DNA of 64,000 nucleotides from Rhodobacteraceae bacterium CCMM004 (GCA_004005435.1 RZWH01000003.1:372001-436000); one strand, 5' to 3'. Numbered from the stretch's first letter, positions 36,109 to 45,472 are shown. The notes: generated by a model from the sequence alone, not told the origin. Made by a program: numbers and translations.

Positions 36109-37029
36109 GTGTTGGAGTTCTGGCTTGCACGCACCGTCCGGATGGCTTTCACGCTGTTTGTCGTCGTCACGCTGACCTTCGTGGTGTTGCGCACCTCCTA
36201 TGATCCTGTCGTGGCGATGCTGGGTCCGGACGCGACGAACCGCGAGATCGAACTCTTCCGGGAACGCTGGAACCTAGATAAGTCGCTGATCGAGCAGTAC
36301 CTGACCTATATCGGCAACGCGCTGCGCGGCGATTTCGGGAACTCCTTCCGCGACGGGCGCCCGGTCTTCGAAGTGATCGCCGAGCGGTTCCCCTACACCT
36401 TGTGGTTGGGCGGCGTGTCCTACTTGTTCGCGGTTCTCATCGGGATCCCTGCGGGCATCCTGGCAGCGCTCTATCGCGGGTCGATCTTTGATCGGGCGAT
36501 CATGGTGGTGTCGGTTGTGGGCTTTGCCCTGCCGAACTTCTTCCTCGGCATCCTGATGATCCTGCTCTTCGCGCTGATCTGGCAGGTCCTGCCCAGTTCC
36601 GGCGCCAGTTCCTGGGAGCATGTGATCATGCCCGCCTTTGCCCTTGGCTTGACTCTGGCCGGCATCCTCGCCCGCTTTACCCGCTCCGCGATGCTGGAGG
36701 TCTTGTCCAAGACCTACATGCTGGCGGCTCAAGCCAAAGGGGTCCGTCCGGCGCGCCGCGCGCTGTTTCATGCCCTGCCCAACGCCGCGCTGTCCGTGGT
36801 CACCATCATGGGACTGATCCTGGGCAACCTGGTCGCGGGCACGGTGGTGGTGGAAACGGTGTTTGCCTGGCCCGGCATCGGGCGGCTCCTGGTCAGTGCG
36901 ATCTCGTCGAAGGATCTGGCTGTGGTGCAGGCGCTCGTCTTCGTCATCGCGGCGGCGATGGTTCTTATCAATCTGGCGGTCGATCTGTCCTACCGGATGC
37001 TGGACCCGCGCACGAGGCGCTCCACATGA
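36109..37029 (+). CDS. Peptide/nickel-type ABC transporter permease (DppB family)
   Basis: The protein is 306 residues. It begins with a single helix (ARTVRMAFTLFVVVTLTFVV), has the DppB-type periplasmic segment and five further helices, and carries the EAA loop near AAQAKGVRPARRALFHALPN. The start is uncertain: GTG 36109 or TTG 36112, both directly after a run of Gs; the upstream ATG-type starts give a non-hydrophobic extension. It opens an operon of eight overlapping or closely spaced genes. Confidence 0.87.
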   Translation: MLEFWLARTVRMAFTLFVVVTLTFVVLRTSYDPVVAMLGPDATNREIELFRERWNLDKSLIEQYLTYIGNALRGDFGNSFRDGRPVFEVIAERFPYTLWLGGVSYLFAVLIGIPAGILAALYRGSIFDRAIMVVSVVGFALPNFFLGILMILLFALIWQVLPSSGASSWEHVIMPAFALGLTLAGILARFTRSAMLEVLSKTYMLAAQAKGVRPARRALFHALPNAALSVVTIMGLILGNLVAGTVVVETVFAWPGIGRLLVSAISSKDLAVVQALVFVIAAAMVLINLAVDLSYRMLDPRTRRST

Positions 37030-37868
37030 TGAGCCGGATCAATCCGATCACCGCAGTTGCGGCGACGTTTCTGGTGATCGTCGCAGTGCTTGCAATCCTG
37101 GGGCCCTACGCCGCGCCCCATGACCCCTATCAGCAGAACCTGTTGTCCCGCCTCACCGGCCCCGCCTGGACCGAGGAAGGCTCCGCCGAGTTCCTTCTGG
37201 GCACCGACCGGCTCGGCCGGGATTTGCTGTCTCGCCTGATCGTCGGACTCCAGATGTCGGTCGGCGTTGCGCTTCTGGGCACCACGATCGGCGCGGTTGT
37301 GGGCACGGCTGTGGGCTTTGTGTCCGGCCATTTCGAGGGCTGGGTCGATGATGCCCTGATGATGATCGTCGATATCCAGCTGTCCCTGCCCTTCATCCTG
37401 ATCGCGCTGACGCTTCTGGCGTTCTTCGGCAACTCGCTGGCGCTCTTCATCCTTTTGATGGGCATGTTCGGGTGGGAAACCTATGCCCGCCTGACCCGCG
37501 GTCTGGTGCTGTCGGCAAAGCGGCAGGCCTACTCCGCCGCCATCGTTTCCCTGGGGGCCACATCGGCACGTCTCTATGGGCGCCATATCCTGCCCAACAT
37601 CGCCAGCGCGCTGATCGTGCAACTGACGCTCACGGTGCCTGCGATCATTCTGCTGGAGACCGCCTTGAGCTTTCTCGGGCTCGGCGTTCAGCCACCCAAT
37701 ACGAGCCTTGGCCAGATCCTGGGCGAGGGTCGCGACTATCTGGGATCCGCCTGGTGGATCGCCGTGTTCCCCGGATTTCTCATTTTCGCCATTACCCTGT
37801 CCGTCGGCGTCGTGGGCGATGCGCTGCGCGACAGGTTCGACCCGACCCTGAAGACGCGCCGGACATAA
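37026..37868 (+). CDS. Peptide/nickel-type ABC transporter permease (DppC family)
   Basis: The protein is 280 residues with six predicted helices. The DppC-specific segment LLGTDRLGRDLLSRLIVGLQ and C-terminal SFLGLGVQPPNTSLGQIL are present. Start ATG overlaps the upstream stop (ATGATGAG). It forms the inner-membrane channel with the DppB-type partner. Confidence 0.9.
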   Translation: MMSRINPITAVAATFLVIVAVLAILGPYAAPHDPYQQNLLSRLTGPAWTEEGSAEFLLGTDRLGRDLLSRLIVGLQMSVGVALLGTTIGAVVGTAVGFVSGHFEGWVDDALMMIVDIQLSLPFILIALTLLAFFGNSLALFILLMGMFGWETYARLTRGLVLSAKRQAYSAAIVSLGATSARLYGRHILPNIASALIVQLTLTVPAIILLETALSFLGLGVQPPNTSLGQILGEGRDYLGSAWWIAVFPGFLIFAITLSVGVVGDALRDRFDPTLKTRRT

Positions 37869-37891
37869 GCAGACACAGAGGAGAACTGACC

Positions 37892-39469
37892 ATGATCACA
37901 CGCCGTACCCTACATAAGTACTTGATGGGGACCACCGCTCTGGCCTTGACCGCCGGGGGGCCAGGTAAGCTGTTGGCCCAGGAGCGACCGGCGCTGCGGA
38001 TCGCTGTCGACAACCTCTGGCGCACCATGTCGCCGATGAACGGTCTCTCGACCACCGGCAACCGGATCAACATCAACTTCTACGAGACCTTCACCGAGGT
38101 GGACTGGTTCAACGACGATACCGGCGCGTCCGTGGTGCCGAAGCTGGCGACAAGCTGGGAACGCGACGGCAATATCTGGCGCTTCACCATGCGCGAGGGC
38201 GTGATGTTCCATAACGGCGTCGAGATGACCGCCGAGGATGCGGCCTTTACCTTGTCGGAAGAACGCTACCGCTCAGAAGAGGCCTACGAGCCGCGCGGCG
38301 CGATCTACACCTCGAACTTCGTCCGTGTCGAGGCGGTCGACCGATACGTGCTCGAAATCGAGACCGACGCCCCGGACCCCAACATGCCTCAGAAGCTCTC
38401 GGGACCGCAGGCCAAGATCGTGCCCAAGGACTATTACCTCGAGGTCGGTGTGGACGAGTTCGGCCAGAACCCCATCGGCACGGGTCCCTACAAGGTCACG
38501 CTGTTCCGGCCCGGTGAGGTCATGACCATGGATGCGTTCGAAGACTATTGGGGCGCGCCGGCGCCTGCCGCCTCGCTCGAATGGCGGATCGTGCCGGAAT
38601 ATGCGGGTCGGATCGCGGGCGTTGTGGCCGGCGACTACGATTTCGCGGTGAACATTCCGTTCGATCAACAAGAGCAGGTGCGCAGGTTCGACGACGTGGT
38701 GCTGGTGAACACCACCGCGCCAAACTACGTGATGTTCGCCTTCAACACCCGACCCGACCCAGAGGACAACCCGCTGGTCGATGTGCGCCTGCGTCATGCG
38801 ATGATCCAGGGCGTGGATATGGACACCATCGTCCAGGCGCTCTTTGGCGACGAGACGTTCCACCCGGCGATCCCGTTCAACTTCCCCGATTACGGCGACT
38901 ACTACGACCCCGACATGGTCGATCCGCATCCCTACGATCCAGAAGCTGCGCGCGCGCTGGTGGAGCAGACCGATTATGACGGGCAAGAGCTGATCTGGCA
39001 CATCACCCGCGGCTTCTACGACAATTACGAGACCGCCGCCGAGATCATGATCGCGCAATGGGCCGAGATCGGGATCAACGTGCGTATGGTGGTGGTCGAC
39101 AACTTCTCGCTCGCCTACCAGCGCCCGTTCCACCTGTTGAACATGTCCAACGGCACCGCCTTCATCCCGGGCGATCCGTATCAACCGCTCTGGCTGGACT
39201 GGAACCCCAACTCCACCCGCGCCTCGGCCGATTGGAAGGTCTGGGATCCGACCGACCGCTTCGTGGAACTGGGCGCAGAGTTCGTCCGGGCCGTCGAGTT
39301 CGAGGAGCGGCGTGCGGCCTATCTGGCGCTCTCGAAGGAATGGCAGGACGTCACGCCCGGCATGTATATGTGGAAGCGTCTGTTCAGCTTTGCCCATCGC
39401 GCCGGCATCAATTGGACACCGTCTTCGGGCGAGATGCGGATGTACGGGGATTACCTTCGCATCACCTGA
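37892..39469 (+). CDS. ABC transporter substrate-binding protein, family 5 (DppA/OppA type)
   Basis: The protein is 525 residues. The N-terminus MITRRTLHKYLMGTTALALT has a twin-arginine motif, so Tat export is likely. The mature part has SBP_bac_5 hallmarks (TSWERDGNIWRFTMREGVMF, GTGPYKVTLFRPGE, LVDVRLRHAMIQGVDMDTIV). These proteins bind di/oligopeptides, glycosides, opines or metal chelates; specificity cannot be read from the sequence. GAGGAG lies about 10 nt before the ATG. It is followed at 21 nt by the creatininase-like gene. Confidence 0.92.
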   Translation: MITRRTLHKYLMGTTALALTAGGPGKLLAQERPALRIAVDNLWRTMSPMNGLSTTGNRININFYETFTEVDWFNDDTGASVVPKLATSWERDGNIWRFTMREGVMFHNGVEMTAEDAAFTLSEERYRSEEAYEPRGAIYTSNFVRVEAVDRYVLEIETDAPDPNMPQKLSGPQAKIVPKDYYLEVGVDEFGQNPIGTGPYKVTLFRPGEVMTMDAFEDYWGAPAPAASLEWRIVPEYAGRIAGVVAGDYDFAVNIPFDQQEQVRRFDDVVLVNTTAPNYVMFAFNTRPDPEDNPLVDVRLRHAMIQGVDMDTIVQALFGDETFHPAIPFNFPDYGDYYDPDMVDPHPYDPEAARALVEQTDYDGQELIWHITRGFYDNYETAAEIMIAQWAEIGINVRMVVVDNFSLAYQRPFHLLNMSNGTAFIPGDPYQPLWLDWNPNSTRASADWKVWDPTDRFVELGAEFVRAVEFEERRAAYLALSKEWQDVTPGMYMWKRLFSFAHRAGINWTPSSGEMRMYGDYLRIT

Positions 39470-39490
39470 CCCCTGAAAGGCGTACGCAAG

Positions 39491-40285
39491 ATGACCCGAT
39501 CCCACCGGTTGAGCGATCTGAGCTTTGTCGAGTTCCGCGAGGCCATGGCCGAGGAACCGGTCATCTTGCTGCCTTTTGCCAGTCAGGAAGAGCAAGGGCC
39601 CCACGCGCCGATGGGCGATTATCGGTTGACCCGAGAAATCGCCGATCTGGCGGCACAAAGGTCGGGGGCGATTGTCGCCCCCACCATCCCCTTCGGCTAT
39701 GCCGATTTCTTTCGCGCCTTTGCAGGCGGCATCCAGCTCCGGTCCGACACCTTCAAAGCGGTGGTCGAGGACGTGGCGGTGTCATTCCTGGAGCACGGGC
39801 TTGAGCGGCTGATCATCGTAAACGGCCATACCACCAACAGTTTTCTGATCGATGAGGTGATGCGCAAACTGCAGCGCGAGCGGGGCGTTTACCTGGTTTC
39901 CATGGACATCTGGCAATCGCTCGATTCGGCCACCTGGACCAGGATCCATGGTGAGAACGCGGCCGCCGCGCGGGGCCATGGCGCCGACCCGATGACCTCG
40001 GTTTACATGCATTTCTTTCCCGATCAGGTCCATCTCGACCGCGTGACGATCGAGCCCAACGGCACCGCCTTTGGCCTGCCCGTGCGAGGCCCGCGCGGCG
40101 TCGGCTTCGGGACCGGGACGGTCAACATGCCGCTGTCGGCCAAGGACGCGAATGCCGCCGGTATTCTCGGTGGAGACCCGTCGTTTTCCTCGCCCGAAAA
40201 AGGCGCCCAGATCGTCGAGCATGTCGTCGGCCAGATCGCGGATCTCGTCGCACATCTGAAAACTCAGGATCCGCGCAGCCTATGA
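39491..40285 (+). CDS. Creatininase-family amidohydrolase with altered metal-ligand motif
   Basis: The protein is 264 residues. The family pattern appears as LLPFASQEEQGPHAPMGDYR and IIVNGHTTNSFLIDEV. In creatininase the first motif supplies Glu and His metal ligands (E-x-H-G-P-H); here it reads E-E-Q-G-P-H, so the His is replaced by Gln and the Asp is shifted by one. The second motif keeps N-G-H. The substrate is probably a cyclic or linear amide imported by the transporter. It lies between the binding protein and the ATPase gene and overlaps the latter by 4 nt. Confidence 0.8.
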   Translation: MTRSHRLSDLSFVEFREAMAEEPVILLPFASQEEQGPHAPMGDYRLTREIADLAAQRSGAIVAPTIPFGYADFFRAFAGGIQLRSDTFKAVVEDVAVSFLEHGLERLIIVNGHTTNSFLIDEVMRKLQRERGVYLVSMDIWQSLDSATWTRIHGENAAAARGHGADPMTSVYMHFFPDQVHLDRVTIEPNGTAFGLPVRGPRGVGFGTGTVNMPLSAKDANAAGILGGDPSFSSPEKGAQIVEHVVGQIADLVAHLKTQDPRSL

Positions 40286-41931
40286 CCGACCTGCACCCGG
40301 AAACCGCGTCCCCGGTGGCACAGGGCGCCGCGCCGCTCTTGCGGTGGGAAGGCTTGAGCGTGCCGCTGCCCACGGGCGCGGACCGGCCCTATGCGGTGCA
40401 GGGCCTGACGCTGGATCTCCAGCAGAATGAGGTCCTCTGCCTGGTGGGCGAAAGCGGATCCGGCAAATCGGTCACCGCGTTGGCGACGATGGGTCTGCTG
40501 AAAGGTGAGATGAGCCACACGAGCGGCGCGATCCGGTTCGGCGGCAAGGATCTCACATCCCTGGCACCCGAGGCACGGCGCCATCTGACCGGTGCCAGAC
40601 TGTCGATGGTGTTTCAGGAGCCGATTGCATCTCTGAACCCGTTCTACACCGCCGGCGCGCAGGTCTCCGAGACGATCAGTACCCACTCCACGCGACCTGC
40701 GCCGGAGATCCGCGACAAAGTTCTGGCCCTGTTCGAAGAGGTGCGCCTGCCCAATCCCGAGCAGATCTATCGCGCCTACCCCCATGAACTGTCCGGCGGG
40801 CAATGCCAGCGGGTGATGATCGCCTCGGCGCTCGCGCTCGACCCTGCGGTGCTGATCGCGGATGAACCGACGACGGCGCTGGATGTCACCACCCAGGCGC
40901 AGATTCTGTCGCTGATGTTGACGCTGAGGGACAATCATCGGACCGGAATTCTGTTCATCACGCATGATTTCGGCGTGGTCAGCGAGATCGCCGACCGGGT
41001 CGCGGTCATGCGCTACGGTGAACTTGTGGAGATCGGACCGCGGGAGCAGATCCTCACAGACCCGCAACACGACTACACCAAGACGCTGTTGGCCGCGGTC
41101 CCCAAGCTCGCCCCCCGGGCATCGCGGCCCGTCAGCGGTGACCCGGTCCTGCGGGTCGAGTCCCTGTCGAAAACCTATCGCTCCGGCGGAGTTCTGCGGC
41201 GATCCCGACGCGAAGTGCAGGCAGTGCTCGATGCGAGCCTGCAAATCCGCCCGGGCGAGACCCTGGGCGTTGTCGGCGAAAGCGGATCGGGCAAGACCAC
41301 GCTCTCGCAATGCATTATCCGCATGGTCGAGCCCACCGAAGGCAAGGTCGAAATCGCGGGCCAGGATTTTCTGGCACTCAAGGGCAAACACCTGCGGGCG
41401 GCGCGGCGACGGGTGCAGATCATCTTTCAGGACCCCTACACCTCGCTCGATGCGCGACAGAAGATCGGCGATGCGATTGCAGAGGGCCCGGTGATCCACG
41501 GCGCGTCCACGCGCGATGCCACACGCATCAGCCATGACCTGCTGGAGGCGGTGGGCCTCGATCCGGTCGCGGCCGACCGCTATCCGCACGAGTTTTCCGG
41601 CGGTCAGAGGCAGCGGATCTGCATCGCCCGCGCCCTCGCCCTGCAACCGGACCTGCTCATCGCCGACGAAAGCGTCTCGGCGCTGGATGTGTCGGTCCAA
41701 GCGCAGATCCTGAAACTGCTGTCCGAAATTCAGGCCGAGCGCGGTTTCGGCATGCTGTTCGTGACCCATGACTTGCGCGTCGCAAGTCAGATCTGCGACC
41801 GAATCTGCGTCATGCAGCAAGGTCGCATCGTCGAGAGCGGTGCGCCCGATCAGCTGTTCGCCAATGCGCAAGAGGCCTATACCCGCGCGCTTTTGGCTGC
41901 CGTTCCGGGTGCGACGCGGGTCTTTGGATGA
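40282..41931 (+). CDS. Fused dual ATP-binding protein of a peptide-type ABC importer (DppD-DppF)
   Basis: The protein is 549 residues with two complete ABC ATPases in one chain. The first has Walker A GESGSGKS (residues 56-63), signature [16 protein letters not shown] and Walker [13 protein letters not shown]; the second has GESGSGKT near residue 333, [16 protein letters not shown] and [12 protein letters not shown]. Each half is followed by the oligopeptide-type C-terminal extension. It replaces separate DppD and DppF subunits, as in GsiA. It drives import by the permeases encoded upstream. Confidence 0.93.
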   Translation: MTDLHPETASPVAQGAAPLLRWEGLSVPLPTGADRPYAVQGLTLDLQQNEVLCLVGESGSGKSVTALATMGLLKGEMSHTSGAIRFGGKDLTSLAPEARRHLTGARLSMVFQEPIASLNPFYTAGAQVSETISTHSTRPAPEIRDKVLALFEEVRLPNPEQIYRAYPHELSGGQCQRVMIASALALDPAVLIADEPTTALDVTTQAQILSLMLTLRDNHRTGILFITHDFGVVSEIADRVAVMRYGELVEIGPREQILTDPQHDYTKTLLAAVPKLAPRASRPVSGDPVLRVESLSKTYRSGGVLRRSRREVQAVLDASLQIRPGETLGVVGESGSGKTTLSQCIIRMVEPTEGKVEIAGQDFLALKGKHLRAARRRVQIIFQDPYTSLDARQKIGDAIAEGPVIHGASTRDATRISHDLLEAVGLDPVAADRYPHEFSGGQRQRICIARALALQPDLLIADESVSALDVSVQAQILKLLSEIQAERGFGMLFVTHDLRVASQICDRICVMQQGRIVESGAPDQLFANAQEAYTRALLAAVPGATRVFG

Positions 41932-41977
41932 TGCCCCGCACCCCCCTTGTATCGATGTGCAAAAGGACTTCGGACCC

Positions 41978-42655
41978 TTGATCAAGAAATATGAAGTTGC
42001 CGCAATGCCGGACCCTTTGCCAGCCGATCTGGTGGAGGCTCTGTCCAGCATTGAGTTGGCCACCGTCGGGCATCTGCGGCATCGGGGTTTTGTGGACCGA
42101 CATATTGCGGCGTTCACGCCGCAGCCGAAGACACTCGTGGGCACCGCGGTCACGGTCAGCCTGCCCGCCTGTGACGGTACCATGCTGCACTATGCGATCA
42201 GCCATCTGCGCGCGGGCGATTTCCTGGTGATCGATCGGGTCGGCGATGACCGCTATGCCTGCGTCGGCGGCGGCGTCGCGGCGCGGATTGCCGCGACCGG
42301 AGCGGTCGGGGTCGCCGTGGACGGGCCCTGCACAGATCCCGGTGAGATGGCGGAGATCGATCTGGGCATCTGGGGGCGTGGTGTGACGGCCCTCACCACA
42401 CGGATCAGCGATCTGGGCGGTGCCTTCAATGTCCCGGTGGCGCTCGGCAATGTGCCGGTTCTGCCGGGTGATGTGGTGATGGGGGACAACACCGGCCTGA
42501 TCGTTCTGCCCCGCGCGGAAGCCAGAGACATCTACCGCGCCGCCGCCGAACGGGAGGCTGCGGCGACGGCCTTCCTCGACCTGCCGCCGGATGACCGTCC
42601 CAAGTCCCGCGCCGTCGCCATTGTGGAACAAGCCCTGAGCGAGGCTGGGTCATGA
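41978..42655 (+). CDS. RraA-fold protein (aldolase/decarboxylase type)
   Basis: The protein is about 225 residues. It contains ATVGHLRHRGFVDRHIAAF, the RraA-like GDFLVIDRVGDDRYACVGGG, and AVGVAVDGPCTDPGEMAEID, in which RraA-type aldolases have the G-x-x-x-D-G-x-x-R/D motif; here the usual Arg is replaced by Pro-Cys. The family includes 4-hydroxy-4-methyl-2-oxoglutarate/4-carboxy-4-hydroxy-2-oxoadipate aldolases, oxaloacetate decarboxylases and RNase E inhibitors. The context of catabolic hydrolases favours an enzyme. A TTG at 41978 has an AAGGA site; ATG 42005 and GTG 41957 are alternatives. It overlaps the next gene by 4 nt. Confidence 0.78.
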   Translation: MIKKYEVAAMPDPLPADLVEALSSIELATVGHLRHRGFVDRHIAAFTPQPKTLVGTAVTVSLPACDGTMLHYAISHLRAGDFLVIDRVGDDRYACVGGGVAARIAATGAVGVAVDGPCTDPGEMAEIDLGIWGRGVTALTTRISDLGGAFNVPVALGNVPVLPGDVVMGDNTGLIVLPRAEARDIYRAAAEREAAATAFLDLPPDDRPKSRAVAIVEQALSEAGS

Positions 42656-44220
42656 CGCCCGATGCTCTGCAAGCCGCCCGGGTGGAGCGTTGGACACGAT
42701 CCAAGACAGCGGCGCGATCCACCAAAGGTGTCGTGACCGCACAGCACTATGCAGCCGCCGAGGCGGGGGCGACGGTGTTGGACGAAGGCGGCAACGCGGT
42801 CGATGCCGCCGTCACCGCTGCCCTCACCTTGCAGACGGCCGAGCCCTGGATGTCGGGCCTGGGCGCGTGCGGCTACATGCTGGTCGCGGAGCCCGATGGA
42901 CATGTCGAGACGGTCGAGTTCACGGGTCGCCTTCCCGAAGTCCTCGACATGGAGACCTATGCGCCGGACCCAGGCGGGGCGATGTTCTTCAACGGCAATG
43001 CCATCTCCCGCGATCAGAGCAACATCCGCGGCTTTACCTCCGCTGCGATCCCGGGCTGCGTCCGGGGCTTTGCCCATGCCTTGGAACGCTTCGGCACCAT
43101 TTCCTTTGCCCGTGCGCTGGCCCCGGCGCTCAGCCGCGCCAAAGCGGGTATGCCGGTCGACTGGCACACATCCCTTGCCATCGCTTTGGCCGAGCAGGCC
43201 ATTCGCCGCGACCCCGGGCTCAGCGCCGTCTACCTGCCCTCGGGGGCGATCCCGCAGCCCGGCCAGGTGCTGGCCATGCCAGCGCTCGCCGCGACGCTTG
43301 AGCGGTTGACCGCGAACGGACCGGACGACCTCTACCACGGCCGAACCGCCCGCGATCTGGTTGCCGATCTTCAGGAAAACGGCAATGGCATCACCCTTGA
43401 GGATATGGAGGGGTACCGCCCCCTGACCTATCCCGCGGAGGTCAGCCGCTTTGGGGCCTACCGTCTTCATACCGCAGGCGAGACCAGCGCCGGGGCCCGG
43501 CTTCATGAAACCATGGCGCAGTTCATGGATCTGCACGGTGCCGGTCCGGTTTCCCCGGCGTTCTTCACCGCCATAGCCCGCGCGATCTCGGCCGGGTTCG
43601 AGGATGCCGTGAAACCCGCGGTGCCTGCGGATCGGGATGTAGCGGGCAGCACCACCCAGGTGAACGCGGTCGATGCAAAAGGCAGGTTCGTATCCGTCAC
43701 CTTCACGCTGTTCGCCCGGTTCGGAGCGTGCGTGCTGTCGCCCAGGACCGGCATCATTCTGAACAATGGCATGGCCTGGTATGATCCGCGACCGGGCCGC
43801 ACAACCTCCATGACCCCACAGATGTACGCGCATTCCAACATGTGCCCGGCCATCGTGACAAAAGGGGATGCGCCGGTGCTGGCTGTCGGCGCCTCCGGGG
43901 CCAACATGATCGTGCCCGCCGTCGCGCAACTGATCGCCCTGCACCTCTGCGCTGGCATGGGGGTGAGCGAGGCGGCGCACCGCCCGCGCCTGCATTTGGG
44001 GCCGGAGGGCAAGATGGTCGTGAATGTGGATATGCGCCCGGACGAAATCGCCGCGCTTGAGGCCCTGGGCCCGCTGACGCCGATGCAGACCACGGTGATG
44101 CCGCGGCCCTTTGGATCTCCTTCGATGATCGGGCGGGAGGGCGCGGCGTTCGTGGGTGTGCCCGATATCTCTTATCCAGGGGCCTTCGCGGCGGCCTGCA
44201 GACCGGAGACAGCGCAATGA
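42652..44220 (+). CDS. Gamma-glutamyltransferase-family Ntn hydrolase, cytoplasmic
   Basis: The protein is 522 residues. The autocleavage/catalytic Thr is Thr334 in AGSTTQVNAVDAKG, giving a large subunit of about 333 residues and a small one of about 188. The N-terminus has the GGT core (VVTAQHYAAAEAGATVLDEG, GNAVDAAVTAAL). There is no signal peptide, unlike periplasmic GGT, so it probably acts on an imported compound. Related enzymes include oxamate amidohydrolase HpxW and cephalosporin acylases, and its substrate could be a gamma-glutamyl amide or another amide. It is coupled to both neighbours by 4-nt overlaps. Confidence 0.85.
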   Translation: MTPDALQAARVERWTRSKTAARSTKGVVTAQHYAAAEAGATVLDEGGNAVDAAVTAALTLQTAEPWMSGLGACGYMLVAEPDGHVETVEFTGRLPEVLDMETYAPDPGGAMFFNGNAISRDQSNIRGFTSAAIPGCVRGFAHALERFGTISFARALAPALSRAKAGMPVDWHTSLAIALAEQAIRRDPGLSAVYLPSGAIPQPGQVLAMPALAATLERLTANGPDDLYHGRTARDLVADLQENGNGITLEDMEGYRPLTYPAEVSRFGAYRLHTAGETSAGARLHETMAQFMDLHGAGPVSPAFFTAIARAISAGFEDAVKPAVPADRDVAGSTTQVNAVDAKGRFVSVTFTLFARFGACVLSPRTGIILNNGMAWYDPRPGRTTSMTPQMYAHSNMCPAIVTKGDAPVLAVGASGANMIVPAVAQLIALHLCAGMGVSEAAHRPRLHLGPEGKMVVNVDMRPDEIAALEALGPLTPMQTTVMPRPFGSPSMIGREGAAFVGVPDISYPGAFAAACRPETAQ

Positions 44221-45089
44221 GCCTGCCCCAGACGCTACTGGACCCCGTCCCGGGAACCTTGCATGTCCTCGCCCCTGAGCCCCCCGCCGGACCGCTGGTC
44301 TTTGACAGCCCCCATAGCGGATTGGCGCTGCCGGAGGGGTTCCAGCCGGCGGTGGATGCCGCGATGGTCCGACGGTCGAGCGACACGTATGTGGACGAGT
44401 TGTTCAGCGCCGCTCCTCGGATCGGAGCGCCGCTTCTGGTCGCGGAGTTTCCGCGCAGCTACCTGGACGTGAACCGCGCAGTCGATGATGTGGACGTCTC
44501 GATGATCGCAGGCGACTGGCCTCATCGCACACGCCCGAGCGCGGCGAGCGAACGTGGCATGGGCCTGGCCTGGAAATACGCATGGGGGGATGTCCTGATG
44601 CATGCCGGCCCGATCACGGTGGCCGAGATGCAGCATCGGATCACGGCCTTCTGGCACCCCTACCACACCAGGCTGAAGGCGCTTTTGGATCATACGCACC
44701 GGACCCATGATCGGGTCTATCACGTGAACTGCCACTCGATGCCGGCCTTCGGACACAAGCTCTCGCCGGATCCCGCTGGAACGGCGCGCGCCGATGTCGT
44801 CATAGGAGACCGGGACGGCACCAGCTGCGATCCGGCGTTCGTGGATTGCCTCGAAGGGGCGGTCCGAAGCCTCGGCTACTCCGTCAAACGCAACGAACCC
44901 TTCAAAGGGGCCGAGTTGGTGCGGGCCTACAGCGACCCGGCGCAGGGGCGCCACAGCGTGCAGATCGAGTTGAACCGAGCCCTGTACATGGATGAGGCCA
45001 CCCGTGAGAAATCGCCACGGTTCGTGAGCCTGCAACGAGATCTGGTGAAGGTGATGGAAGCCTTGAGAGATTTCACCAAAGCGGTCTAG
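44217..45089 (+). CDS. N-formylglutamate amidohydrolase-family protein
   Basis: The protein is 290 residues. The family signature is seen in LVFDSPHSGLALPEGF (HSG), the acidic SSDTYVDELF, AEFPRSYLDVNR and the histidine-rich VYHVNCHSMPAFG; these supply metal-binding residues of HutG-like amidohydrolases. No other histidine-degradation gene is present in the window, so the substrate is more likely another N-formyl or N-acyl amino acid made in this pathway. It is the last gene of the operon, followed after 62 nt by a decayed transposase. Confidence 0.85.
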   Translation: MSLPQTLLDPVPGTLHVLAPEPPAGPLVFDSPHSGLALPEGFQPAVDAAMVRRSSDTYVDELFSAAPRIGAPLLVAEFPRSYLDVNRAVDDVDVSMIAGDWPHRTRPSAASERGMGLAWKYAWGDVLMHAGPITVAEMQHRITAFWHPYHTRLKALLDHTHRTHDRVYHVNCHSMPAFGHKLSPDPAGTARADVVIGDRDGTSCDPAFVDCLEGAVRSLGYSVKRNEPFKGAELVRAYSDPAQGRHSVQIELNRALYMDEATREKSPRFVSLQRDLVKVMEALRDFTKAV

Positions 45090-45151
45090 GCTCAGCATCC
45101 ACCGATTGCGGGCTTTCGGCCTGAGTCACGGCGCGAAAGACGAGCGGTGAC

Positions 45152-45340
45152 ATGTCCGATCCTTTCTGGACGAGCGGCGCGCAGACGGCGCGTCAGGAGC
45201 GCTGTTTCCCAACGCCCCACGGCACGCCATCCGTGGACGACCGACGCGGGCGGAGTGGGGGTGCCTTCATCACCCGCAACGGCTCAGGGTGGAGTGAGCC
45301 GCCCCCCACCCGCGGCTCCCTTGATCATAACGCGGGTCCG
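45152..45340 (+). pseudogene. IS5-type transposase N-terminal remnant
   Basis: From ATG 45152 the translation begins MSDPFWTSGAQTARQERCFP and continues TPHGTPSVDDRRGRSGGAFI and TRNGSGWSEPP. This aligns with the start of IS5-family transposases (M-S-x-x-F-W-L-x-x-x-Q-x-x-x-x-x-P-x-F-P-x-x-H-G-x-P-R-V-D-D-R-R-V-x-S-G-I-I-x-x-x-R-N-G-x-x-W). Conserved Leu/Arg/Val positions have changed and the frame then becomes unrelated, so the copy is dead. The remaining roughly 350 nt before bhcR hold only a palindromic element. Confidence 0.75.
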
Positions 45341-45472
45341 CGGGTCTGGGTGTCATATTTTCCGGTTTCGGATTGGATACGCGCGCCGGGCGCGGAGGCC
45401 GGCGAAGCCAGGGCATCGCCCTCTGCCGAGCCACCGCGACACATCTACAGAGACGTCGGTGCTCAGAACGGA

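Noticed and set aside
44217-45089. HutG of a histidine-utilisation operon
   Set aside because: No hutH, hutU or hutI is present nearby, and the gene is embedded in a transporter/amidase operon.
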